A stretch of DNA of 52,230 nucleotides, taken from Actinoplanes sp. NBRC 103695. Lineage in GTDB: Bacteria > Actinomycetota > Actinomycetes > Mycobacteriales > Micromonosporaceae. The DNA lies in contig NZ_BSTL01000045.1 in assembly GCF_030269485.1 (NCBI RefSeq), positions 1-52,230 on the forward strand. Direction: 5' to 3'. Below the pieces are notes generated by a model. The model made no database searches. It had not been told where the DNA came from and saw nothing but the letters and a program-made list of their open reading frames with translations. The number at the start of each line of letters is the position of its first letter. Position 1 is the first letter of the stretch. A program made the position numbers and the translations under genes. Shown one piece after another: positions 28,021 to 34,643 of the stretch.

Positions 28021-29258
28021 CGATGGGAGGGAACGCTCTTCGGGGCCGCGGTCAGCAGCGAGGCGTGCACCTTCTTGTGGCCGGTGGCGGGGCCGTGAGA
28101 CTCGAGCAGCACCGGAGCACCGAGCGCCGCGCCGATCTCGGCCGGCCAGTCCGCCGGGCGGTGCAGGTCGCCGGGGCAGGCCTCGGACAGCAGGGCCGTC
28201 AGGGCCGACTGGTGAGACAGATCCTTGAACTCGCCGGGAGCGATGCGGTCCCAGCGGGCGCCCTCGATCTCGTAGGACGTGCACATCTGGAGCGCCGGAC
28301 TTGCCACGTCCAGGTGAGTGACGGCCAAGCCGTCGACGCCGCCGCACACCTCCACCGCATAACGGTGGGCGACCGCGTCGAAGTGGCCCACCCGGAACGT
28401 CCCCTGCCACTCTCCTACGCCGTTGTGAGCCTCCGGCAGATCGAGGGGCGCCTCCGTGACGAACGGCCCGGCACCGTGCCGGGTCGTGTAGGTCCGCACC
28501 ACGCCGAGCCGCAGAAAGTCGTCGCACAGCGCGGCCACGTTGCCGAACGTCGTCGTGGACCACGTGGTGTAGGGATGCCATCCCCGCCACTCGTCGAGCA
28601 GCACGCCCTGGGCGCCCTCGAAGATGCACGGACCTTCGCGGAGCAGAGTCGCGACATGGTTCCAGTCCACAATCGACACCGCCCGTCCGAAGGCCAGGAA
28701 AGCCTCCACCACGGCGGGAAGGGGCGGCGCGGGAAGCGGGCCGTATTCCTCGGTCAGGACGGATCGGACCTGCGCCAGCCGGGCACGCAGCCGGGCGGGC
28801 GAGCGGACGTCACCGACACGTGGGGCGGACGGGTGCTTGAGGGCGTACGCCATGGTCTGTCCCACACCCATGCCGCAGGAACCGTGGCGGCCCGCACCGC
28901 GCCGCTGCTCACGCACCTGGTTGGCGGCGCGATGCCACGGAGTGGCGAGCAGTGCGTCCTCGTCGACGGTGAGCAGGTGGTACGGGTTGCCCAGGGCGGA
29001 TGCCTCGGCGGACAGCGCCAGCGGGTCGACCACCATGAAACGGGTGAGGTGCGTGGGCACGCCTTGCAACGTGCCCGAGCCGAACTGGGCGAAGGTGTGA
29101 TGCCGGCCGGACGCGGTGATCACGTTGTGCGCGGCCTGCGCTCCCCCGTTGAAGCGCAGGACCGCGCGGCGGGGAGCGGTGGCGCACAGCGCGTCCACCA
29201 CCGACCCCTTGCCGGCGTCGCCATAGCCGAGATCGACGACCGCGATGTGCCTGGTCAC
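28017..29258 (-). CDS. divergent adenylosuccinate-synthetase-like enzyme
   Basis: The 413-residue GTPase-ligase starts at GTG 29258 (VTRHIAVVDLGYGDAGKGSV). Conserved PurA features are the P-loop GDAGKG with the catalytic-Asp equivalent (D14), the catalytic-His equivalent in GGAQAAHNV (H44), FEGAQGVLLD (213-222), YTTRHGAGPFVTE (257-269) and LAVTHLDV. The aspartate-binding loop TTTGRxRRxGW of true PurA is replaced by GEWQGTFRVGHFD (282-294), leaving one Arg. The IMP-loop region reads HGSCGMGVG. It probably ligates a different amine donor or nucleotide. It is not the housekeeping purA: it is the last gene of an operon with NUDIX, J-domain/pseudokinase and VWA genes, overlapping the VWA stop (GTGA). 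Confidence 0.85.
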   Translation of the reverse strand: MTRHIAVVDLGYGDAGKGSVVDALCATAPRRAVLRFNGGAQAAHNVITASGRHHTFAQFGSGTLQGVPTHLTRFMVVDPLALSAEASALGNPYHLLTVDEDALLATPWHRAANQVREQRRGAGRHGSCGMGVGQTMAYALKHPSAPRVGDVRSPARLRARLAQVRSVLTEEYGPLPAPPLPAVVEAFLAFGRAVSIVDWNHVATLLREGPCIFEGAQGVLLDEWRGWHPYTTWSTTTFGNVAALCDDFLRLGVVRTYTTRHGAGPFVTEAPLDLPEAHNGVGEWQGTFRVGHFDAVAHRYAVEVCGGVDGLAVTHLDVASPALQMCTSYEIEGARWDRIAPGEFKDLSHQSALTALLSEACPGDLHRPADWPAEIGAALGAPVLLESHGPATGHKKVHASLLTAAPKSVPSHR

Positions 29259-30184
29259 AGCCGGATGTTCCCGGCCGACGTGGGCAGCTGCCGCCGCAGC
29301 GGTGCCAGCGCCTTGCCGACCGTGGTGGCGGCCGTCGAGCCGTACTCCGTCAGATCCGCCAATCCGGCATCCAGATCGATGGTGTCCTCGCCCATGCCGA
29401 CCGTGAGCGCGATCGTCTCGCACACCGCGTCCAGGTCGTCGAGCTCGATCACGTTCTGCCCGAGCAGCCCGCGCCATCGCGTGAGCACCTCGGCGTCACC
29501 GCCCCAACCTGCCGCCGTGGGCAGGAGGTAGTAGACGTGGAAGGTGCGCTGCAGTTCGGCCAGCATCGCCTCGGTGCGGATCGGCTCCGTCAGCTTGTCG
29601 CCGATCCGGGCCCGGACTTCGTTCGGCTTCACCGCCGGGTACGGCATCTCGTCGCCGATCAGGAAGAGGTAGCCGCGACGGCCGCGGTTCAGCATGGAGT
29701 CCAGCGACGTGTGCCGGGCCATGAAGTACATCGCCAGCTCGTAGGACTCCATCTTCTGTCCGCCGCCACCGCCCTCGAGGACGATGCGCGCGAGATCGTC
29801 GTCCATGCGGTTGTCCGATTCGAACTGGCCGACCTGCAAAGGCACCCGGTCGCACGTCGCGTCGCCGACCGCGCCGAACATGATGTGCGGATCGGTGGCG
29901 TAACCCTTGCGGGTCAGCAGGCCGAGCAGCTGCGGCAACTTCGTCTGCAGTACGCGCGGCACGCCGCCCATCGAGCCGGTCACGTCGAACAGCACGGCGA
30001 TCGGCGTGCTCGACGGGTGCTCGTGGCTGTCCCGGCTCTCCCGGTGGGTGACACCCTTCGGGTCGAGTGCGGCGTGCGCCTCCCGGGCACCGCCGTCGCT
30101 GTAGGCGAAAGCGCTCGCCCCGGTCGCCGCACGATAGTTCTTCGCGGCGTCGTACACATCGGTGGACCAGCGTCCACTGCCCAT
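29255..30184 (-). CDS. VWA-domain protein of the PurA-like operon
   Basis: The 309-residue protein carries a VWA domain from about residue 60. Its MIDAS motif is FDVTGSMGG (D67, T69, S71), followed by MFGAVGDATCDRVPLQ and YLFLIGDEMPYPAV for the distal MIDAS Asp. The N-terminal 50 residues include NYRAATGASAFAYSD, a conserved-looking segment I cannot name. Its ATG has a strong GAAGGAGG site placed directly after the eleven 15-bp repeats. It probably forms a metal-dependent complex with the J-domain/pseudokinase protein encoded before it. There is no transmembrane segment. Confidence 0.88.
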   Translation of the reverse strand: MGSGRWSTDVYDAAKNYRAATGASAFAYSDGGAREAHAALDPKGVTHRESRDSHEHPSSTPIAVLFDVTGSMGGVPRVLQTKLPQLLGLLTRKGYATDPHIMFGAVGDATCDRVPLQVGQFESDNRMDDDLARIVLEGGGGGQKMESYELAMYFMARHTSLDSMLNRGRRGYLFLIGDEMPYPAVKPNEVRARIGDKLTEPIRTEAMLAELQRTFHVYYLLPTAAGWGGDAEVLTRWRGLLGQNVIELDDLDAVCETIALTVGMGEDTIDLDAGLADLTEYGSTAATTVGKALAPLRRQLPTSAGNIRL

Positions 30185-30199
30185 GATCGTGCCTCCTTC

Positions 30200-30364
30200 T
30201 CAGACGTGGATTGCTCAGACGTGGGTTACTCAGACGTGGGTTACTCAGACGTGGGTTACTCAGACGTGGGTTACTCAGACGTGGGTTACTCAGACGTGGG
30301 TTACTCAGACGTGGGTTACTCAGACGTGGATTGCTCAGACGTGGATTGCTCAGACGTGGATTGC
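30200..30364. repeat. eleven 15-bp tandem repeats inside the operon
   Basis: Eleven perfect-length units of TCAGACGTGGGTTAC (seven copies, 30215-30319) or TCAGACGTGGATTGC (one copy at 30200, three at 30320-30364) fill the gap between the J-domain/pseudokinase stop and the VWA ribosome-binding site. On the coding (minus) strand each unit ends in TGA, in frame with the upstream gene's stop at 30365-30367. The gene's own last bases (TCAGACGGTG on the plus strand) resemble the unit, so the array probably grew from the gene end. Confidence 0.95.
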
Positions 30365-31444
30365 TCAGACGGTGAATGGCCGGAACTTCCGCGGGCCGAA
30401 GCAGGCGAAGAGCACCTCGTCCAGCTCGGCCAGCAACGCCCAGGCGTCCTGAGGACGCATGCGGGGCGCGTCATAGAGGCAGCCGTCCAGAAATCGGGCG
30501 ATCGGCGCGGGCGGGCGCCGGATCAGCCGTCGCATCAGGACAGTCGCCAGGTAGATGTCGGTCGCCGGGGTCGCCGGCTGCTTCGCCAGTGCCTCCGGCG
30601 GATAGTCGGCGCGGTGCTGGGCGACCAGCGCGGTCAGCGGCGTGCCGGTCGCCACCGAGTAACACCAGTCGACCAGCACCACACCGTGCTCCTCGGGATG
30701 AATCAGCACGTGCGCCGGCAGCACGGCGCCATGCACCACGCCAACCCGGTGCGCCCAGCCGAGCCCGGTCAGCAGCCGCCGCCACATCCACGCCGCGTCA
30801 CGCGCGTCGATGCCGTCCGGGCGTCGCCGCAGCACCTCGGCGAGCGTCACGAAGCCGTGCAGTCGCTCGAGCACATTCACCCGCTTGCGGCCGTCCCGCG
30901 TCGACTCGATCAGACGCGGCGCGTAGGGCCGGTACTGGCGATCACCCTCCGTCCACAGTGTTCGCAGCGCGACGGCCTCGGCGGTCATCAGGTCGTTGTC
31001 GCCGGGCAGCCGCGGCACCTTACGCAGCGCCCGGCCGCCGTCGTGCGGCACCAGATCGGCAATGTCGCCGCTCAGCCCGTCGTGCATGTCGGCGTGGTCA
31101 CCGCTCGGCCCACCCGGCTTGTCGGCGTGGTCACCACTCGGTCTGAACGCCGCCCACAGCGCCGACAACTTCGCGAAGGCCTCGGTCGCCCGCGCGCTCT
31201 CCGTCGCGGGTGCGGCGTCCGGGTGCACGATCTTCGAGAGCTTTCGGTACGCCTCGACGGGCTCCCCCACCGCAGCGGCCGAGTCCCCACCGCCGACGAA
31301 GATGGACGCCGGTTCGGAGCGCGGTCCGGCCGGATCAGCGAAGCCTCCCGCGGAGTCAGCCGACGCCGGGGCGGTGCGTGGTCCGGCCAGGTCGGCGAAG
31401 CTTCGGGCGGAGTTGATCGCGGCGACCGCCTCCTCGAATGTCAT
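30365..31444 (-). CDS. J-domain / pseudokinase fusion protein
   Basis: The 359-residue protein has a degenerate J-domain at about 62-100 (VEAYRKLSKIVHPDAAPA, HPD at 74-76, then EAFAKLSALWAAF). A protein-kinase-like domain follows at about 150-345. The catalytic loop reads VVHGAVLPAHVLI (HGA at 238-240) in place of HRDxxxxN, and the DFG position is VDW (258-260). The alpha-F region DIYLATVLMRRL is kept. Loss of the catalytic Asp and Asn indicates a pseudokinase that binds but does not phosphorylate. Residues 17-48 and 100-120 contain short internal repeats (GPR.xPAS, PSGDHAD). The ATG overlaps the NUDIX stop (ATGA). It may recruit Hsp70 to a VWA/PurA-like complex (inference). Confidence 0.82.
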   Translation of the reverse strand: MTFEEAVAAINSARSFADLAGPRTAPASADSAGGFADPAGPRSEPASIFVGGGDSAAAVGEPVEAYRKLSKIVHPDAAPATESARATEAFAKLSALWAAFRPSGDHADKPGGPSGDHADMHDGLSGDIADLVPHDGGRALRKVPRLPGDNDLMTAEAVALRTLWTEGDRQYRPYAPRLIESTRDGRKRVNVLERLHGFVTLAEVLRRRPDGIDARDAAWMWRRLLTGLGWAHRVGVVHGAVLPAHVLIHPEEHGVVLVDWCYSVATGTPLTALVAQHRADYPPEALAKQPATPATDIYLATVLMRRLIRRPPAPIARFLDGCLYDAPRMRPQDAWALLAELDEVLFACFGPRKFRPFTV

Positions 31445-32193
31445 CGCACGTCCTCCTCCCTCGTGGGGCGCAGCAGAGCCGGGTGGAGCAGGCGGGCGTC
31501 GCCTGCGCGGTACAGGCGGGCCTTCGGGCCGCCGCGCTCGCCACCCCGGGCTGCGGTCGCTCCGGTGCTCTCCACGAAGCCGGGCACCGACAAGACCTTG
31601 CGGTGGAAGTTGCCGGCGTGCAGGTCTTCGCCCCATACGGCGGCGTAGACCGCGCGTAGCTCGCTGATCGTGAACTCGGCGCTGAGGAAGGCGGTGGCCA
31701 ACGGGGTGTATTCGAGCTTCGACCGGGCCCGGTCGAGGCCGTCTGCCAGCACGGCCGTGTGGTCGAAAGCGAGTTCACCGATCTCGTCGACGGGCACCCA
31801 GAACGCGCTGGATGCGTCGCCGCCGGCACGGGGGTCGGGCAAGCTGGGCGCGAACGCCAGGTAGGCCACCGACACGACGCGCATTCGTGGGTCGCGACCC
31901 GGGTCGCCGTAGGTTCGCAACTGCTCGAGGTGCACCTGGTCGAGAGCGTCCTCGCCGGGGCGCAGAGCTGTTTCTTCGGCGAGTTCCCGCAGCGCCGCGG
32001 AGTCCAGCGTCTCCGCCTCACGGACGAAGCCGCCGGGTAGCGCGCGCCAACCGGCATACGGTGACTCGCCGCGCTCGACGAGCAGGGCGCACAGCCGTCC
32101 GTCCCGAATCGTCAGCGCGACGACATCCACCGTCACTGCTACCGGCGCGTAAGCGTGCGGGTCATACGTCGCCAGGAACTCTTCGTCCGTCAC
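31441..32193 (-). CDS. NrtR-like NUDIX-domain regulator
   Basis: The 250-residue protein starts at GTG 32193. Residues 20-150 form a NUDIX domain with a nearly canonical box (G55-x5-E61-x7-RE-L-x-EE in GGFVREAETLDSAALRELAEE). The C-terminal part (YTPLATAFLSAEFTISELRA, FHRKVLSVPGFVESTG, GPKARLYR) matches the winged-helix domain of NrtR-type regulators, which sense ADP-ribose or related nucleotides. It is the first gene of a coupled four-gene operon, with a long inverted repeat at its promoter, so autoregulation by a nucleotide made or consumed by the PurA-like enzyme is an attractive inference. A purely catalytic NUDIX hydrolase is the alternative. Confidence 0.87.
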   Translation of the reverse strand: MTDEEFLATYDPHAYAPVAVTVDVVALTIRDGRLCALLVERGESPYAGWRALPGGFVREAETLDSAALRELAEETALRPGEDALDQVHLEQLRTYGDPGRDPRMRVVSVAYLAFAPSLPDPRAGGDASSAFWVPVDEIGELAFDHTAVLADGLDRARSKLEYTPLATAFLSAEFTISELRAVYAAVWGEDLHAGNFHRKVLSVPGFVESTGATAARGGERGGPKARLYRAGDARLLHPALLRPTREEDVR

Positions 32194-32205
32194 CGCGTGT
32201 CCTCA

Positions 32206-32244
32206 GTTGTTCTCAGTTCGAGTAATTCTTTATCTGAGAACAAC
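32206..32244. promoter_or_regulatory. inverted repeat operator upstream of the NUDIX/J-domain/VWA/PurA-like operon
   Basis: GTTGTTCTCA (32206-32215) and TGAGAACAAC (32235-32244) are perfect 10-bp inverted arms around a 19-bp A/T-rich spacer containing GTAATTCTTTAT, a candidate -10 region. CTCAGTT occurs twice at the left arm. It begins 13 bp before the NUDIX start codon and is likely the binding site of that NrtR-like protein. Confidence 0.7.
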
Positions 32245-32922
32245 CTAGCTCGCTAAGTCGCGATGGTCAACCGGACCGGCGGCGAAGCAAGGAAGGCGCA
32301 GGTCAAGCGATGCTGGCGGGACGCACGGCGCGGCAGAGCGGGCAGGCGAGGCGGCGAGGCGGCGAGGCGGCGAGGCGGCGAGCGGCGAGCGGAAGCAAAC
32401 GAGGAGTGGGGCAAGCAGCGAACGGCGGGGCAGGGACAGCGGGCAGGGCAGGCGGGGCAGGGACAGCGGGCAGGGCAGGCGGGGCAGGGACAGCGGGCAG
32501 GGCAGGCGGGGCAGGAACAGCGGGCAGGGCAGGCGGGGCAGGAACAGCGGGCAGGGCAGGCGGGGCAGGAACAGCGGGCAGGGCAGGCGGGGCAGGAACA
32601 GCGGGCAGGGCAGGCGGGGCAGGGCGAGAAGGCGAGCGGGGAAAGCGGGGCAAGCGGCGAGCGCAGAGGGCGGCCGAGCCGAAGGGGGCCGGGAAGCGGT
32701 TGGCGGCGAGGGCGGAAGGGATGAGACCGGGGCGACAGGTGGACCGGCGGGCGGGCGGGTCGGCGGCCCGAAGCGACGCAACGGTGATCTCGGGCTGGGA
32801 CCTGCGGATGAGAATGCCTCGGCCGGAGCGGTGGATCTTGCGGGGGCCGGCGGTGCTTCAGGGCGCCTCGTCAGTCGCGGAGTGGTGCGAACCGACGGCC
32901 ACCAAGAATGGGGAAATAAATG
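32245..32922. other. repeat-rich gap without supportable genes
   Basis: This purine-rich (plus strand) stretch contains GAGGCGGC repeats (about 32346-32386) and a 27-bp tandem array. Both strands show long open frames rich in Gly/Ala/Arg or Leu/Pro, but these are by-products of repeats whose period is a multiple of three. There is no start with a convincing ribosome-binding site and no recognisable domain. I see no gene here. Confidence 0.6.
32425..32624. repeat. 27-bp tandem repeat, about seven copies
   Basis: ACAGCGGGCAGGGCAGGCGG... units begin at 32436, 32463, 32490, 32517, 32544, 32571 and 32598, an exact 27-bp period with one variable G/A position. A partial unit precedes the first. Confidence 0.92.
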
Positions 32923-32952
32923 AGGCCCGCCTTCTTCAGGGAAGGCGGGCCT
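32923..32952 (-). terminator. terminator of the DUF1540 gene
   Basis: AGGCCCGCCTT (32923-32933) and AAGGCGGGCCT (32942-32952) form an 11-bp perfect stem. On the minus strand it lies 15 bp after the DUF1540 stop and is followed by an AT-rich CATTTATTTCCC tract. Confidence 0.75.
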
Positions 32953-32967
32953 AATGTTCATTTAGCC

Positions 32968-33258
32968 TTACCTGGCCTCATAGGTCAGGCAGTCGGCCCG
33001 GTCGGTGGCGCTTCCAACGGTGATGGCCGGGGCCTGGCACTCGAGGTTGCTGTTGTACTTGCACTCGGAGCGTTTGCAGGCACCAACCTGGGCCGTGAGC
33101 TGGCCGATCCCGCCCTGCAGGTCGGAGTCGACGTAGGTGTCACATTCCGAGTTGCGGCGGCCGATGGTGATCGCGAAAGCGGTGCATCCGTCGTGGTTGT
33201 AGCCGCAGCCGCTGACCGTGCACTGCGACACCCGCGGCATTTCCATCATCTGCGTCAT
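32968..33258 (-). CDS. DUF1540 domain protein
   Basis: This 96-residue Cys-rich protein carries two DUF1540 repeats. The first is VSQCTVSGCGYNHDGCTAFAI and ends in ECDTY. The second is VGACKRSECKYNSNLECQAPAI and ends in DCLTY. Each has the C-x4-C-x-YN-x3-C pattern, suggesting metal binding. ATG 33258 is preceded by GGAGGCC. It is divergent from a lipoprotein gene, and two candidate iron boxes lie between them, so iron-responsive expression is likely. The molecular role is unknown. Confidence 0.9.
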   Translation of the reverse strand: MTQMMEMPRVSQCTVSGCGYNHDGCTAFAITIGRRNSECDTYVDSDLQGGIGQLTAQVGACKRSECKYNSNLECQAPAITVGSATDRADCLTYEAR

Positions 33259-33359
33259 GGCGTGGCCTCCTCGTTTTCCATGCGTCCGCCAGCCACGATA
33301 ATGCAACCGGCCGCATTTCGCGGGACACGCTTGTTGTCTTTTTACCGCGATTCGACATC

Positions 33360-33378
33360 CGAGGTTAGGCTGCAATTA
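33360..33378 (-). promoter_or_regulatory. candidate iron box 1 (weaker)
   Basis: CGAGGTTAGGCTGCAATTA on the plus strand matches 12 of 19 positions of the DtxR/IdeR consensus, with the left half AGGTTAGGCT perfect. It is placed on the DUF1540 side of the divergent promoter region. Confidence 0.5.
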
Positions 33379-33385
33379 CCCATTC

Positions 33386-33404
33386 TTAGGTAAGCCTATT
33401 CTGA
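33386..33404 (+). promoter_or_regulatory. candidate iron box 2 (strong)
   Basis: TTAGGTAAGCCTATTCTGA matches 15 of 19 positions of the DtxR/IdeR consensus TTAGGTTAGSCTAACCTAA. It ends 22 bp before the lipoprotein ATG and probably controls it, and perhaps the divergent DUF1540 gene together with box 1. Confidence 0.72.
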
Positions 33405-33426
33405 CGAAAACTGGGAGGATCCGCGC

Positions 33427-34506
33427 ATGCCACGCGTCCGGCTTGCCGCCGCCCTGGTGGTGCTCCTCGCCGCCGGCGGCTGCACCACGACCGCCGACGA
33501 ACCGGCGCAGGTCCCGGCGACGGCTTCGAGCGACAGCGTCCGGTCCGCTTCGCCGGCCGGCTCGCGGTCGGCAGCACGGTTGCTTGCTCTGCCGCGTACC
33601 CCAGGAATGTGGCCCGGACCGAACGGCCTGTCCGGAGTCAACGGCGATCCGACCTTGGACACCGCGAACGTCGAAGCGTTCTGTGCGGCTCGGGGGCGGC
33701 CCTGCGCGGTAGCGCAGACCTACACCGACCGCAGCACCTACCAGACCATGACCAGTGGCACCGGGTGGACCTTCGAGTTCTTCGACGACTTCCCGGGCGC
33801 CCTGGTCGTCTCGCAGGGGCTGGTGCCGACCGGCGGCGAGGCCGAGCTGCCGAGATGTGCGGCCGGCCAGTACGACGTGCAGTGGCGCGACTTCGGGAAC
33901 CTGATGGTGCGGCATGGCCGCGGCGACTCGATCGTGCGGCTCGGCTGGGAGATGCAGGAGCGCACGATGCCGTGGCGGGCGACGGACACGCAGGCGTACA
34001 TCGGGTGCTACCGCCGGGCCGCGGACGCGATCCGGGCCGCCAACCCGGACGTCGTCCTCGACTGGTCGATCAACGCGCACAGTTCCCCGGACGGCCTGTG
34101 CGGCGGGGTGAGCACGAACTGCTATCCAGGCGACGACTACGTCGACATCGTCGGCATCGACAACTACGACCACTTCCCGTGGAGCCCCACGAAGCAGAAG
34201 TTCGACCAGACGGCGGCCAAGGCCGAAGGGCTGTCGTGGCTGTACGCGTTCGCCCGGGCGCACGGCAAACCGTTCTCGGTGGGCGAGTGGGGCGTGGTGC
34301 CCACGGGTGACGCGAAGAAGGAGAACCCGGAGTACATCCGATGGATGCACGAGTGGTTCGCGGCGCATGCGGAGCATCTGGCGTACGAGGCGTACTTCTC
34401 CGACTGCGGCGAGGGTGGGGTACAGAGCAGTCTGTTCCGGGATGCGGCGGAATGCACCAGGAACCCGGCGTCCGCGGCGGTGTACAGATCGCTCTGGAAA
34501 GACTGA
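33427..34506 (+). CDS. GH26-like glycoside hydrolase lipoprotein
   Basis: The 359-residue protein has a lipoprotein signal (RLAAALVVLLAAGGC, Cys about residue 19), a Ser/Ala-rich linker and a (beta/alpha)8-type domain. VRLGWEMQ fits the acid/base Glu of the GH26/clan-A group, and VGEWGVV fits the nucleophile Glu. IVGIDNYDHFPW lies between them. Secreted mannanase- or glucanase-like activity is inferred from this pattern. GGGAGG upstream of the ATG is a strong ribosome-binding site. An iron box directly upstream is unexpected for a polysaccharide hydrolase. Confidence 0.78.
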   Translation: MPRVRLAAALVVLLAAGGCTTTADEPAQVPATASSDSVRSASPAGSRSAARLLALPRTPGMWPGPNGLSGVNGDPTLDTANVEAFCAARGRPCAVAQTYTDRSTYQTMTSGTGWTFEFFDDFPGALVVSQGLVPTGGEAELPRCAAGQYDVQWRDFGNLMVRHGRGDSIVRLGWEMQERTMPWRATDTQAYIGCYRRAADAIRAANPDVVLDWSINAHSSPDGLCGGVSTNCYPGDDYVDIVGIDNYDHFPWSPTKQKFDQTAAKAEGLSWLYAFARAHGKPFSVGEWGVVPTGDAKKENPEYIRWMHEWFAAHAEHLAYEAYFSDCGEGGVQSSLFRDAAECTRNPASAAVYRSLWKD

Positions 34507-34643
34507 CCCATCGAACTTGCTCATTACGGGCAAATGCCTGTGAAATTCACATTACGCTCCGTGCGAGAGGGCCCGGCTGCGTCGACATGCGCGGGCCACA
34601 CACCCAGCCCAGACGGTTCTTAGAGACCGTAGGAGGACCTCGC

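Noticed and set aside
30200..30364. Possible CRISPR array
   Set aside because: Units are contiguous with no spacers; a plain tandem repeat. The 27-bp array at 32425-32624 is rejected for the same reason.
30162..30452. Plus-strand peptide of QTWVT repeats across the 15-bp array
   Set aside because: Antisense to the operon, generated by the repeat period, and without a ribosome-binding site.
32263..32961. Long frames on both strands of the repeat region
   Set aside because: They consist of residues dictated by 9- and 27-bp repeats (GTAGRAGGA or LPAVPAPPA); period divisibility by three explains their openness.
32968..33258. Cys-rich peptide as a RiPP precursor
   Set aside because: The Cys spacing matches two DUF1540 repeats and no modification enzymes are adjacent.
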